Notes: a model not told the origin generated them from the letters alone. 64,000 nt of DNA from JBMDXB01 sp048594885 (GCA_048594885.1 JBMDXB010000093.1:1-64000), one strand, 5' to 3'; positions 17,441-27,500 are shown, counted from the stretch's first letter. Translations and numbers: made by a program.

Positions 17441-18684
17441 GCACCGCAGGCCCGACACCGCGAGTCCACCAGGTCCTGGCGACGCTAGGCTACGGCGACG
17501 CCATCGGCCACGAGGTCCTCGGCATCCAGCGCGTGCTGCGCGCGGCGGGCTACACGTCTGAGATCTTCGTCGAGACGGCGGATCCGCGGCTCGAGGATCT
17601 GACGATCGACTTCCGCGACATGGTCGGGAATGTCGCCGAAGACGACGTGCTGATTCATCACTTCTCGATCGGATCGCGCGCGTCGCGCACGGCTTACGCG
17701 CTGCCAGGGCGGATGGCCCTCATCTACCACAACATCACGCCGCCCGAGTACTTCGTCGGCATCCACAAGGATCTCGTCAAGCAGTGCTTCCGCGGCCGCC
17801 GCGAGCTGACAGCGTATACCGGCCGTTGCGATCTCGCACTCGGCGACTCGGAGTACAACCGCGCGGAGCTGGAGGCGCTCGGCTTCCCGCACACCGGCGT
17901 CCTGCCGGTCGTGCCGGGCTTCACACACCTCGACGTGCCGCCCGATCGGACGATTGCGGCGTCGTTCGACGACGAGTGGACGAACATCATGTTCGTCGGG
18001 CGGGTGATTCCGAACAAGAAGTTCGAGAACGTGATTCGCGCGTTCCACGCCTACCGGACGCGCCACAACCCACGCGCGCGGCTCCTGCTCGTCGGCTCGT
18101 ACACGGCCTTCGAGAAGTACCTGGCGCTCCTCCACGAGCTGGTGGCGCGACTCGGCACGAGCGATGTTCACTTCCTCGGCCACGTCACCAACGAGCAGCT
18201 CACGGCGCTCTACGACGTCGCCGATCTGTTCCTGTGCTGCAGCGAGCACGAAGGGTTCTGCGTGCCGATCATCGAGGCGTTCTACAAGCACGTGCCCGTG
18301 GCCGCGTTCGCGGCCACCGCCGTGCCGGCGACGATGGACGGTGGCGGCGTGCTGTTCGAGACGCAGGATCCGACGGAGATCGCCGGGATCGCAGGCGCCG
18401 TGCTCGATGACCAGCGGATTGAGGAGGCCGTGATCGTCTCGCAGGACGCTGCGCTGGCGCGGCTGCGCGCGCGCGATTTCGGCGGCACGCTGCTGCGGCA
18501 CGTCGATCGCGTGCTGCAGGCGCCGCCGCGCCCGGCTCCCGAGGTGCCGTGGGACTTCTGGCCGCAGTTCCACCAGTTCGAGCGCCTCGAAGAGCTGCGG
18601 CAGTTCCGACCAGCGCTCTATCGCGCTCTGGCCGAGGGCGAGGTGGCCCCCCGGCCCCCCGGCCCCCCGGCCCCCCCGCGATGA
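17437..18684 (+). CDS. GT4-like glycosyltransferase (copy B)
   Basis: A 415-residue GT-B glycosyltransferase. Motifs: IYHNITPPEYF in the N-terminal lobe, FVGRVIPNKKFENVIRAF at the start of the C-terminal lobe, and the EX7E motif in SEHEGFCVPIIEAF. Closest relative in the window is the next gene; both share YHNITP, LGDSxxNRxELExxGF, FVGRxxPNK and SEHEGFCVP. The last ten codons run through a GGCCCCCC octamer array and encode a Pro-rich tail. The start and stop both overlap neighbours by four bases, so the whole run is translationally coupled. Specificity unknown. Confidence 0.92.
   Translation: MSTAGPTPRVHQVLATLGYGDAIGHEVLGIQRVLRAAGYTSEIFVETADPRLEDLTIDFRDMVGNVAEDDVLIHHFSIGSRASRTAYALPGRMALIYHNITPPEYFVGIHKDLVKQCFRGRRELTAYTGRCDLALGDSEYNRAELEALGFPHTGVLPVVPGFTHLDVPPDRTIAASFDDEWTNIMFVGRVIPNKKFENVIRAFHAYRTRHNPRARLLLVGSYTAFEKYLALLHELVARLGTSDVHFLGHVTNEQLTALYDVADLFLCCSEHEGFCVPIIEAFYKHVPVAAFAATAVPATMDGGGVLFETQDPTEIAGIAGAVLDDQRIEEAVIVSQDAALARLRARDFGGTLLRHVDRVLQAPPRPAPEVPWDFWPQFHQFERLEELRQFRPALYRALAEGEVAPRPPGPPAPPR
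18645..18677 (+). repeat. GGCCCCCC octamer tandem repeat at a gene junction
   Basis: Three exact copies of GGCCCCCC (18645-18652, 18653-18660, 18661-18668) are followed by a nine-base version (18669-18677). The array ends three bases before the overlapping stop/start ATGA (18681-18684). The unit is not a multiple of three, so gain or loss of a copy shifts the end of the upstream reading frame. Confidence 0.9.
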
Positions 18685-19760
18685 TCGTCAACCAGTGGGT
18701 GCCGGCGGCGCATCGCGGCGACGCCATCGGCGACAGCGCACGCCATGTCCGCGACATGCTGCGGCGTGCCGGCCACGAGTCGGACGTCTTCGCGCTCACC
18801 ATCGACGACGACCTGCGGGGTGACGTGCGGCCGTTCGACGACGGGGCGGCTCGGCGCGGCGACGTGACGATTCTTCACTTCGCGCTACCGTCCCCGATGA
18901 CTGCCGCATTCGCGTCGCTGGATGCCGCGAAGGTCCTCCAATACCACAACATCACCCCTGCCTCGTTCTTCGCGCCGTACGACGCCGCCCTGTTCCGGCT
19001 CGCCGCGCTCGGACGCGCGGAACTGCGGACGCTCGCCGGCCACGTCGATCTGGCGCTCGGCGACTCCGACTTCAACCGGCAGGAGCTCGAAGAGATGGGA
19101 TTCTCGCCGACCGGTGTGATGCCCGTCGCCGTGAACACGGACAGAATCACCGGCGCGCCGCCGCGGCCCGCGCTCGAGAAGATCCTCGGCGACGGCCTCA
19201 TCAACTTCCTCTTCGTCGGACGGATCGTCCCGAACAAGCGCATCGAAGACCACATTCGTCTGGCGGAGATCTACAAGCGATACGTCGACGCCTACTACCG
19301 CTTCATCTTCGTCGGCCGCTACGACGGCGTGCCGCGCTATTTCGCGCAGGTGCAGGCGCTGGTGACGCAGTACGAGAACCTCGCGGACCGGTTCTGGTTC
19401 ACGGGACCGGTGCCGGACGAGGATCTGGCCGCGTTTTATCGCTGGGCGGACGTCTACGTCTCGCTCAGCGAACACGAGGGATTCTGCGTGCCGCTCCTCG
19501 AGGCGATGTCGGCCGATGTGCCAGTGCTGGCCTATGCCGCCGGCGCGGTACCGGAGACGCTCGGCGGCGCCGGCGTGCTGTTCTCGCCGAAGGACCTCGA
19601 GTTCGCGGCGGAGATGATGGGGATGCTCGTATACGATCGGCAGGTGCGCGAGGCCGTCATCGCCGGACAGCGCCGGCGCCTCGCGGACTTTGCCACGGAT
19701 CGCATCGAGCGGCGGCTTCACGAGGCACTTGCTCCGTTCACGGGGGCACGCGGCATGTGA
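18681..19760 (+). CDS. GT4-like glycosyltransferase (copy B')
   Basis: A 359-residue GT-B glycosyltransferase starting MIVNQWVPAAHRGDAIGDS at the ATG (18681) that overlaps the upstream stop. It carries QYHNITPASFF, LGDSDFNRQELEEMGF, LFVGRIVPNKRIEDHIRL and the EX7E motif in SEHEGFCVPLLEAM, and is a paralogue of the gene before it. The preceding C-rich octamer array leaves no Shine-Dalgarno sequence, so translation probably depends on coupling to the upstream gene. A reading frame reaching further upstream overlaps the previous gene heavily and is not credible. It is followed by a 104-bp spacer with a large inverted repeat. Confidence 0.92.
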   Translation: MIVNQWVPAAHRGDAIGDSARHVRDMLRRAGHESDVFALTIDDDLRGDVRPFDDGAARRGDVTILHFALPSPMTAAFASLDAAKVLQYHNITPASFFAPYDAALFRLAALGRAELRTLAGHVDLALGDSDFNRQELEEMGFSPTGVMPVAVNTDRITGAPPRPALEKILGDGLINFLFVGRIVPNKRIEDHIRLAEIYKRYVDAYYRFIFVGRYDGVPRYFAQVQALVTQYENLADRFWFTGPVPDEDLAAFYRWADVYVSLSEHEGFCVPLLEAMSADVPVLAYAAGAVPETLGGAGVLFSPKDLEFAAEMMGMLVYDRQVREAVIAGQRRRLADFATDRIERRLHEALAPFTGARGM

Positions 19761-19784
19761 TCGATCGTGAGTGATTGCTCCACT

Positions 19785-19845
19785 CGAAGATCTCGAGTTC
19801 ACAGGTCCCATACTCCCCTTCTCCCTGTGAACCGCGGGATCTTCG
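19785..19845. repeat. Long imperfect inverted repeat between glycosyltransferase genes
   Basis: The left arm (19785-19805, CGAAGATCTCGAGTTCACAGG) pairs with the right arm (19824-19845) with few mismatches around an 18-base loop. It lies 19 bases before the TTG start of the next glycosyltransferase and just ahead of its AAGGAG. There is no T-tract. It could be a processing or attenuation hairpin, or a remnant of a small mobile element. Confidence 0.75.
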
Positions 19846-19864
19846 AAGTTGATGAAGGAGTGCT

Positions 19865-21142
19865 TTGAAGATCGCGTTCATCGTCCAGCGGTACGGTGCA
19901 GAGATCCTTGGCGGATCCGAGTACCACTGCCGCCTGATCGCCGAGCGGCTGGCGCCGAAGCACCAGGTGGAGGTGCTGACGACCTGCGCGCAGGACTACA
20001 TCTCGTGGAAGAACGAATACGCCGAGGGCTCCGACCGGGTGCGCGGCGTCACCGTCCGCCGGTTCCAGAACGCGCGCACGCGCGACATCCACGCCTTCAA
20101 CCGCTACTCGGAGTGGATCTTCAACAACGCGCACACGCGCGACGACGAGATGGAGTGGCTGCGGCAGCAGGGCCCGTGGTGCCCGGCGTTGCTCGAGTAC
20201 CTGGAGCGGAATCACAGCCAGTACGACGTCCAGATCTTCTTCACCTACCTCTACGCGCCGACGGTGCTCGGCATGAAGGTCGCACCGCACAAGAGCATCC
20301 TGGTGCCGACGGCGCACGACGAGCCCGCGATCCATCTGGAGATCTACCGCGAGCTGTTCAGCCTTCCCGCCGGCATTGCCTACAACACCGACGTCGAGCG
20401 CCGCTTCCTCACGACGCACTTTTCGATCCGCGCGATCGAGGAGGAGACAGTCGGCTGCGGCGTCGACCTCCCGCAGGCGCACGTGTACCCGCGCGAGCAG
20501 CGCGAGAGCGAACGTGAACCCGATGGGGACGATGAGGACGAGGCGCCGGAGCGCGGCAGCTCGCCTGGTTTTCGACCGCACCTGGCGCAACGCGGCGCGG
20601 TGTTCCGCAGACGCCATCGGCTTCACGGACCCGTGGTGCTGTATGGCGGCCGCATCGATCCCGGCAAGGGCTGCGAGGAGCTGATCGAGTACTTCAGCAC
20701 GTACGTGCAGGAAGGGGGCGACGCGTCGCTCGTGCTGATGGGCGTCAAGCTGATGCCGCTGCCGGAGGAGCCGTTCATCCGCTTCGCCGGGCGGCTCTCC
20801 GAGCAGGAACGGCTCCAGGCCCTCGAAGCCGCCACCGTCGTCGCCGTGCCGTCACCCTACGAGAGTCTGTCGCTCTTGGCGCTCGAATCGTTCGCCGTCG
20901 GCACACCGGTGCTGGCGAACGCGCGCAGCGACGTCCTCGTCGAACACTGCCAGAAGAGCAACGCGGGTCTCTATTACGCCGATCGCGACGAGTTCACCGA
21001 GTGCCTCAGGCTGCTCGTCGCCGACCACCGCCTCCGCGCCGCGCTCGGGAAGAACGGCCGCGAGTACGTCCGGCGGAACTACCGCTGGGATGCGATCCTC
21101 GGCAAGTACGAGCGGATGTTCGCCCGCCTTCGCCGCCCCTGA
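19865..21142 (+). CDS. GT4-like glycosyltransferase (copy A')
   Basis: A 425-residue GT-B glycosyltransferase. Start TTG at 19865, with AAGGAG at 19855-19860. N-terminal MKIAFIVQRYGAEILGGSE, then TTCAQDYISWKNE and VRRFQNA, match the copy at 15995. The C-terminal lobe has LYGGRIDPGKGCEELIEYF and the EX7E motif in PYESLSLLALESF. Unlike its paralogue it has an extra charged segment of about 40 residues (REQRESEREPDGDDEDEAPE and following) between the two lobes. It is the last gene of the run and converges on the GT39-like membrane protein 11 bp away. Specificity unknown. Confidence 0.91.
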   Translation: MKIAFIVQRYGAEILGGSEYHCRLIAERLAPKHQVEVLTTCAQDYISWKNEYAEGSDRVRGVTVRRFQNARTRDIHAFNRYSEWIFNNAHTRDDEMEWLRQQGPWCPALLEYLERNHSQYDVQIFFTYLYAPTVLGMKVAPHKSILVPTAHDEPAIHLEIYRELFSLPAGIAYNTDVERRFLTTHFSIRAIEEETVGCGVDLPQAHVYPREQRESEREPDGDDEDEAPERGSSPGFRPHLAQRGAVFRRRHRLHGPVVLYGGRIDPGKGCEELIEYFSTYVQEGGDASLVLMGVKLMPLPEEPFIRFAGRLSEQERLQALEAATVVAVPSPYESLSLLALESFAVGTPVLANARSDVLVEHCQKSNAGLYYADRDEFTECLRLLVADHRLRAALGKNGREYVRRNYRWDAILGKYERMFARLRRP

Positions 21143-21153
21143 GCTGCCGGCCG

Positions 21154-23049
21154 CTACGGCGCGCTGGCGCGGCGCGGCGGACGCACGTAGAACCACAAGC
21201 TCACCCCGAGATCCGTCAGCGCAAATCGGTGCCGCTCGATCAGATCGCCGCGCCCGATCGCCTCCATCACCGCGCGAACCCTGGAGGGTTCGAAGCCGCC
21301 GACGCTGAGCGGCGCCATCGAACCGGGGCTCGCCACCAGGAGCACGCAAGTAGCGAGCTCAGGATCGAGCCGGCCTTCACCCGCAATCCGGTGCGGCAGC
21401 GATGGCACTCCTGAGGGGGGCCCAAGCTGCCAGCGAACCAGCGCCGGCGAGAGCACATCGGTTTCACCGATAACGAGCAGCCGATCATCGGGAGACAGCT
21501 CTCGACGAATCACACCCAGCGCTTCGCGCAACGCGGGGCTGTCGATGTACTCCTCGAGCGCCAGGGCGCGGAATCGCTCCTCCTCGACCATCCTCATCGT
21601 TCCGGCGATGCCGCATGCCAGGACTGCCGGGGCGAGCGCCGCTCCGATGGCAACCCCGCCACGCAACGCCGACAGCCATCTTCCGACTTCACCCGCTGCG
21701 GCGAGGCACAGCAGCACCACGGTGAGCAGCAGGAAACGCGGCAGTCTCGTCTGATGTAGCGCGATGACGGCGGCCTGAAACGCAACGGCAACCACGAGGA
21801 ACTTCATCAAGGCGGGCTGCGCGCGATAGCGTACGGCTGCGACAACGAACGCTCCGGCGACTACGCCGAGGACCCAGGGCGAGAAGAAGTAGCCGTCTCG
21901 CAACGCGGCGAAGTAGCTGGCAAGACCCGCCTCGACCGTCGGCTCGCCCACGGGACGATTGACAACCAGATTGAAGAAGTCACGAATGTGGTTTGGATAC
22001 GGAGAGGCCATCCACACCGCAACCGGCACCACGAACCAGACGATCAACGCTGGAATGCGCGGGTCCGCGGCGCCTAGCGCTTCCCAGTCGATCCGGCCTC
22101 GCCAGTACAGGTACGCGATCCTCGCGAATGCGATGTACAGCACGATATGTCCGGAATTTCCGATGCCGCGAACGGACACGCGGCGACCCAGGATCCGGAA
22201 CTCGAATCCGCCGGACGCGAGCACCGCGACCAGCGCCACGGCGTAGGCAACGACCAGCACGCCCATCGGCGACGTCAGGACCCGCCGAGCCGACGCCCAC
22301 ACCGCCCGTGCTCGACGTTGGAGTGTCCAACCTGCTGTCCGCTCGAGCCACTCGTGCACCACGAGCGGCGCGGCGAGCAGCAGGAAGTAGTTGTATTTCG
22401 TGAAGAACAGGATCGTCAGCGAGATCGCAATCAGCGTCGCTCGCCGTCCTGTGGGGCGCGCGCGATATCGCTCATATGCGAACACCACCAGCAACTGCGC
22501 CGTCGCGCCTGCCATCTCGGTCATCGTGATGGTCGCGTAGGCGAGCAGAAACGGTGAGGACGTCAGCAGCGCGATGAAGATGGCGGCAGGCAACAGCGAG
22601 CGATGCGCCCACTGCTGCCACAAGATGAGGGCACCCAGCACGCCGACGAACGTGAAGGCCGCCGCACTGCTCCAGGAACCGGCTGACAGCTCGCCGCCGA
22701 GCAGCAGGTAGAAAGGAACCTGCCACAGCGAGAGCAACGGCGGCCAGTACCCCTGGAGCCACAGATCCCAGAGAACATGCGGGATCCGCCCGGACGTGAG
22801 CAGGTAGTAATCGAACCACCCGTGCCACAGGTGGGCGGCGAGATCCCACCGTGGCAGCAGCCCCCGCTCGACGACGACGTGTATCGAATGTCGCGCGGCG
22901 AGATGCACGGCAAACGCTGCCGTCGCCAGAACGGCGGCAACGACACCGGGCATCGGAAAGCTGTGCGTGGAGCGGCGGACGGCGTCAGTCGCGCTCGTCT
23001 GTGACGAGCTCGGCGGCGTCATGCGAAAGCGCTTCTGATTCGCCCGCAT
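21154..23049 (-). CDS. GT39/PMT-like polytopic membrane glycosyltransferase
   Basis: A 631-residue protein with about ten to twelve hydrophobic segments and a C-terminal soluble part of about 130 residues. The first extracytoplasmic loop has RWDLAAHLWHGW, with an acidic residue where ArnT/PMT enzymes carry their catalytic Asp, and the architecture fits GT-C enzymes using polyprenyl-phosphate sugars. As written, the 5' end overlaps the upstream regulator gene by 65 bp. Met33 (MPGVVAAVLATAAF), at position 22953, would remove the overlap and begin right before TM1, so the true start may be there. Opposite strand to the glycosyltransferase operon but next to its end, so a role in transferring its lipid-linked sugar is plausible. 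Confidence 0.8.
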   Translation of the reverse strand: MRANQKRFRMTPPSSSQTSATDAVRRSTHSFPMPGVVAAVLATAAFAVHLAARHSIHVVVERGLLPRWDLAAHLWHGWFDYYLLTSGRIPHVLWDLWLQGYWPPLLSLWQVPFYLLLGGELSAGSWSSAAAFTFVGVLGALILWQQWAHRSLLPAAIFIALLTSSPFLLAYATITMTEMAGATAQLLVVFAYERYRARPTGRRATLIAISLTILFFTKYNYFLLLAAPLVVHEWLERTAGWTLQRRARAVWASARRVLTSPMGVLVVAYAVALVAVLASGGFEFRILGRRVSVRGIGNSGHIVLYIAFARIAYLYWRGRIDWEALGAADPRIPALIVWFVVPVAVWMASPYPNHIRDFFNLVVNRPVGEPTVEAGLASYFAALRDGYFFSPWVLGVVAGAFVVAAVRYRAQPALMKFLVVAVAFQAAVIALHQTRLPRFLLLTVVLLCLAAAGEVGRWLSALRGGVAIGAALAPAVLACGIAGTMRMVEEERFRALALEEYIDSPALREALGVIRRELSPDDRLLVIGETDVLSPALVRWQLGPPSGVPSLPHRIAGEGRLDPELATCVLLVASPGSMAPLSVGGFEPSRVRAVMEAIGRGDLIERHRFALTDLGVSLWFYVRPPRRASAP

Positions 23050-24499
23050 CGGCGCGACCGGGGCCGGAGGTCACCCGCTTGCGCCGCGGCCGGATGTCGT
23101 GCCGCTTGATCATCTCGTTGAGGGTCGTCGGCTTGATGTGGAGGAGCTCCGCGGCCTTTTTCTGGACGCCGCCTGCGGCCTCCAGCGTTGACTCGATCAG
23201 CCGCTTCTCGAAATCCGTAATGACGTCGCGGAACGAAATGCCCTCCGGCGGCACGACGAACTGCGGCATCTGGAAGCGGCGGCTGCTGCGGACGTGATCC
23301 GGGATCAGATCGACGTCGATGCGCGATCCGGTCGAGAGCACGACCGCACGCTCGATGACGTTCTCCAGCTCGCGCACGTTGCCGGGCCAGTCGTAGTCCA
23401 TCAGCATGTCGAGCGCCTCGGGCGTGAGCTCCAGGTTCGTCTTCTGATTCTCCTCGCCGTATTTCTCGAGGAAGTGCTGCACCAGCAGCGGGATGTCGTC
23501 CTTGCGCTCGCGCAGCGGCGGCAGTTGCACGGTAATGACGTGCAAGCGGTAGTAAAGGTCCTCGCGGAACCTGCCCTCCTCCATCATGCGCTTCAGATCG
23601 ACGTTGGTGGCGGCAATGATGCGGACGTCGACCTTGATCGTCTCGACGCCGCCGAGCCGCATGAACTCGCGCTCCTGGATGACGCGCAGCAGCTTCGCCT
23701 GGGTCTCGAGCGGGATGTTGCCGATCTCGTCGAAGAAGATCGTGCCCTTGTCGGCAAGCTCGAAGAGCCCTTTCTTCGGGTAGACGGCACCAGTGAACGC
23801 GCCCTTCACGTGCCCGAACAGGTTCGATTCGAGGAGATCGGGCGGCAGGTTACCTGAGTTCACGGTGATGAACGCGCGGTCCGCGCGCGTCGAGTTCTGA
23901 TGCAGCGCGCGCGCCACCAGCTCCTTGCCCGTGCCGCTCTCGCCGTCGATCAGGATTGTCGTCCGGCTGGGAGCGGCCTGGATGATCAGGTCGAACACCT
24001 GCTTCATGCGCGAGCTGCGGCCGATGATGTCGCCGAAGCGGTTGGAGCGCGCCTGCAGGTTCTGCCGCAGCGCCCGGTTCTCGGCAACCAGCCGCCGCTG
24101 CGCCAGCGCGTTGCGCAGGACGACGAGCACCTCGTCGTTCTTGAACGGCTTGGTGATGTAGTCGAAGGCACCGCGCTTCATGGCGGCGATCGCGCTCTCC
24201 ACGGACGCGAACGCGGTGATCATCAGGACGGGCAGGTCCTCGTCGATCTTCTTGAGCTCGTCGAGCGCCGAGATGCCGTCCATCCCCGGCATCATCACGT
24301 CGACGATGGCGGCGTCGAATGGCACCGAGCGCGCCAGCTCGAGCCCCTCGGCGGCGTGCGACGCCAGACGCACGTCGTAGCCCTCGCCCGAGAGGAGCGT
24401 CTCGAGGATCTCACGCATGATCTCCTCGTCGTCGATGACGAGGATGGAGCCCTTGCGATGCATCGGTGTCTGGGGTTCCGGCACCGGGGCACGCGGCAT
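22985..24499 (-). CDS. Sigma-54-dependent NtrC-family response regulator
   Basis: A 504-residue two-component regulator. The receiver domain (about residues 16-130) has acidic VIDDEE, phosphoacceptor Asp in IVDVMMPGMDG, and KPF. The AAA+ sigma-54 activation domain (about 150-390) has Walker A GESGTGKE, the GAFTGA loop that contacts sigma-54, and Walker B TIFFDEIG. The C-terminal Fis-type HTH includes VQKKAAELLHIKPTTLNEMI. One base separates its ATG from the stop of the histidine kinase, so they form a cognate pair. Met13 is an alternative start. Target promoters would be of the -24/-12 type; none was recognised here. About 40 extra charged residues follow the HTH and overlap the next gene. 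Confidence 0.96.
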   Translation of the reverse strand: MPRAPVPEPQTPMHRKGSILVIDDEEIMREILETLLSGEGYDVRLASHAAEGLELARSVPFDAAIVDVMMPGMDGISALDELKKIDEDLPVLMITAFASVESAIAAMKRGAFDYITKPFKNDEVLVVLRNALAQRRLVAENRALRQNLQARSNRFGDIIGRSSRMKQVFDLIIQAAPSRTTILIDGESGTGKELVARALHQNSTRADRAFITVNSGNLPPDLLESNLFGHVKGAFTGAVYPKKGLFELADKGTIFFDEIGNIPLETQAKLLRVIQEREFMRLGGVETIKVDVRIIAATNVDLKRMMEEGRFREDLYYRLHVITVQLPPLRERKDDIPLLVQHFLEKYGEENQKTNLELTPEALDMLMDYDWPGNVRELENVIERAVVLSTGSRIDVDLIPDHVRSSRRFQMPQFVVPPEGISFRDVITDFEKRLIESTLEAAGGVQKKAAELLHIKPTTLNEMIKRHDIRPRRKRVTSGPGRADAGESEALSHDAAELVTDERD

Positions 24500-24500
24500 G

Positions 24501-27500
24501 TCAGGCCTGCCTGTTCGCCAACTGCGAGCCCGTCGCGACGCCGGCGCCCGAGAGCGGAAGCGTCAGCGTGAAGCGCGTGCCCTGACCAACCGCGCTGTCG
24601 CACGTGATCGTGCCGCCGTGCTCCTGCACGATGCCGTAGGTGATCGAGAGCCCGAGCCCCGTGCCCTTGCCGATCTCCTTGGTCGAGAAGAACGGGTCGT
24701 AGATGCGCGACAGGTGATCCTCTGGAATTCCCGAGCCGGTGTCCCCGACTTCGATCGTCGCGTGGCCGGCGCCGCCGCGCGTGACGATCGTCAGCCAACC
24801 GCCCTTCGGCATGGCATCGCGCGCGTTGAGGAACAGGTTCAAGAACACCTGTTGCAGCTTGAATTCGATGCCCTGAACGATCGGCGAGACCTGCGAGAGC
24901 TCCTTCCGAACCTGGATTCGCCCGGTCCTGAACTGATGCTCGAGCAGCGACAGCACGTCGTTGATGACGGCGTTGATATCGACCGGACCGCTGTCGACCT
25001 GCGCCGGCCGGGCGAGGTTGAGCAGGCCGTTGACGATCTTCGCCGCGCGGAACGTCTGCCGCTCGATCTTCTCGAGCACCTTCGTCTTCGGGTCGTCCGG
25101 CTCCGCGTTCTGCAGGAGCATCTGCGTGAAGCTGGAAATGCCGGTCAGCGGCGTGTTGACCTCATGGGCAACGCCGGCGGCGAGCAGACCAATCGACGCC
25201 ATCTTCTCGGAAATCTGCAGCTGCTCCTCGAGCTGCACACGCGCGGAGATGTCTTCGACAATCAGAATCGTGCCGGCGATCGCGCCATCCGAATCGCGCA
25301 GCGGCGTCGTCGCGACGTTCACGAGCAGCCGCTTGGCCGGTTGGTGCCGCGTTTCGAGCGGGACGCGGTAGAACGCGGCGCCTTCTGGCGATTCGCTGCG
25401 CGCCGACCGCAGAACGCTGAAGAACGCAGCGTCGAAGATCTGATCGAGCCGGCGGGTGACGGCGTCCTCGTGCCTCACGCCGTACAGTTCCTCCAGCCGC
25501 CGATTCCAGCGGACCACCCGGTCGTCTCGATCGACGACGGCCAGGCCGTCGTTGAGAGATTCGAGGATGTTCTCGCTGAACTCGCGCATCCGCTCGAGTT
25601 CGTCCGCCTTTATCGTGAGCTGCCGGTAGAGGCGGCCGTTCTCGATCGCGGTCGCCGCCTGCGCTGCCACCGCCGTCAGCAGCGCCATGTCCTCGCTGCT
25701 CAGCGGCTCGTTGCTCGCCTTGCGGCCGAGCGCCATCACCGCAATCGTGCCCTCCTTGGAGACGCACGGCACGAAGTAGTGGACCCCCGCGTCGCGCCAC
25801 GTGTCGACCTCCCGCGTATCCAACCGGCGCTGCGCCAGCGGATCGTCGAGGACGAGCGTGTGCCCAGCCATGAGACGCATCGCGATCGTCGACTGCCGTG
25901 GAAGCCGCGGGGGAACCGCCGCGAACCCGGAGTGCGAGATGGTGAGGAAGTCGCCCTCGCTGCCGGATGCAAGCGGCGCCAGCACGAGCGCCATGCGATC
26001 GACGACGAGCGTCTCGCGGACGCGATGCACCAGCCGCTCGCTCAGCCGAAGCAGATCGAGGTCGCTGTTCAAATCGCGGGCGAAGCCCACGAGCGCGCGG
26101 CGATAGTCGTAGCGGTCGCGGTAATACACGCGGTCGAGACCGGTCTGAATCGCGTTCTTCACCGGCCGCGCGAGCAGGACGACGACGATCGTCGCGAGCA
26201 GCGCGATGAGGCTGTTGCGCTCGTCGTGCAGCCGGAACGCCGCGCCCGCCAGCTCCAGTAGGCCGGCGTAGATGGCCGCGATTGCCGCCAGCGCCGCCGA
26301 GTACACCAGCGCGCGCTTGATGATGACTTCGACATCCATCAAGCGATAACGGACAATCGCCGACGCGAACGCCAGCGGGACGAGCCCGAGCAGCGCCGCG
26401 GTGAAATCGAGGCCCGGCCAGGTCTCGAATCCAAGCGCGTCGGGCAACGCGTAGCCGAAGATGAACGGCACGACGCCGAAGACGGTGCCGCCCACGATCC
26501 ATCTCAGCTGCCGCCGCGCCGTGACCGATCGCACCCGGCCGAGCGCCCGAAGGAGGACGATCAGCCCGGCGGACAGGCAGAGCGCCAGGAACAGGAGCTT
26601 GGCTCGCTCCGCGAGCGTGAGAACCGTCGACAGCAGCTCGCCATTGCTGTTCGTCCCCACAAGGGGGGTGACGTGCGCCGCGCCGAGCAGCACCGACGGG
26701 AGGTACAGCGCCGGCAGCAGCGTGCGTCCTGTGTCGCTCTTCGCCCAGCTGTCCGGCCGCTCCGGAAAGACGAGCGCGAAGTGCAGGAACAGCGGCGGCA
26801 GCGACAGCCACGCCGCGATGTCTCCCCAGTAGAAGATCTGATCGAGCGGATCGAGCTTGCCGGTGTACGAGAACGTGAACATGCCGAAGAACGAGACGCA
26901 CAGCCAGAAGAAGTGCAGCGTGGCGGGATTGCCCGGCCGCCCGAGCCTCACGGCGATGCCGACGAGCAGCGAGAAAATGCCGACGCCCGCCAGAACGTAG
27001 TAGAGCGGTTTCGGGCCGGCTGGAATCGGCGCGACCTCCAGCGTGATCAGCTGCTGCGTCTGCATGCGCAGAACCTGGTAGGTCAGCGGCTGCTCGGGTC
27101 GCGCGGCGTGCAGCCGCCGGATCACATCCTCGACCGAATCGACGGGGATGCGATCGATCGCCTCGAGGATGTCCCCCTTGCGCACGCCGGCGCGCGCGGC
27201 CGCCGACGCGGACGCGATCTCCGTGGCAGTGACCTGGTCGCCGGCGACCGACCACAGGACGCCATCCTCGTGCTCGACCCAGGTCGCTTGCTGATAGATG
27301 TTGATGGCGCCAAGGCACAGCAGCGCCGCGACGACGGCGAGGTGCGCCGCCGAGCGAAGCAGGATGCGTCCTGCCGGTACGGCAGATAGATAGTCCCCTG
27401 GAGTCAAGGCAGACGACCGGCTCGGGTGCGAAGCAAAGCGCGTTCCCTGTGGTCGTCTCGATGACAGGGCGTAAATATCAGAAATTAAAGGCGTTTTCTC

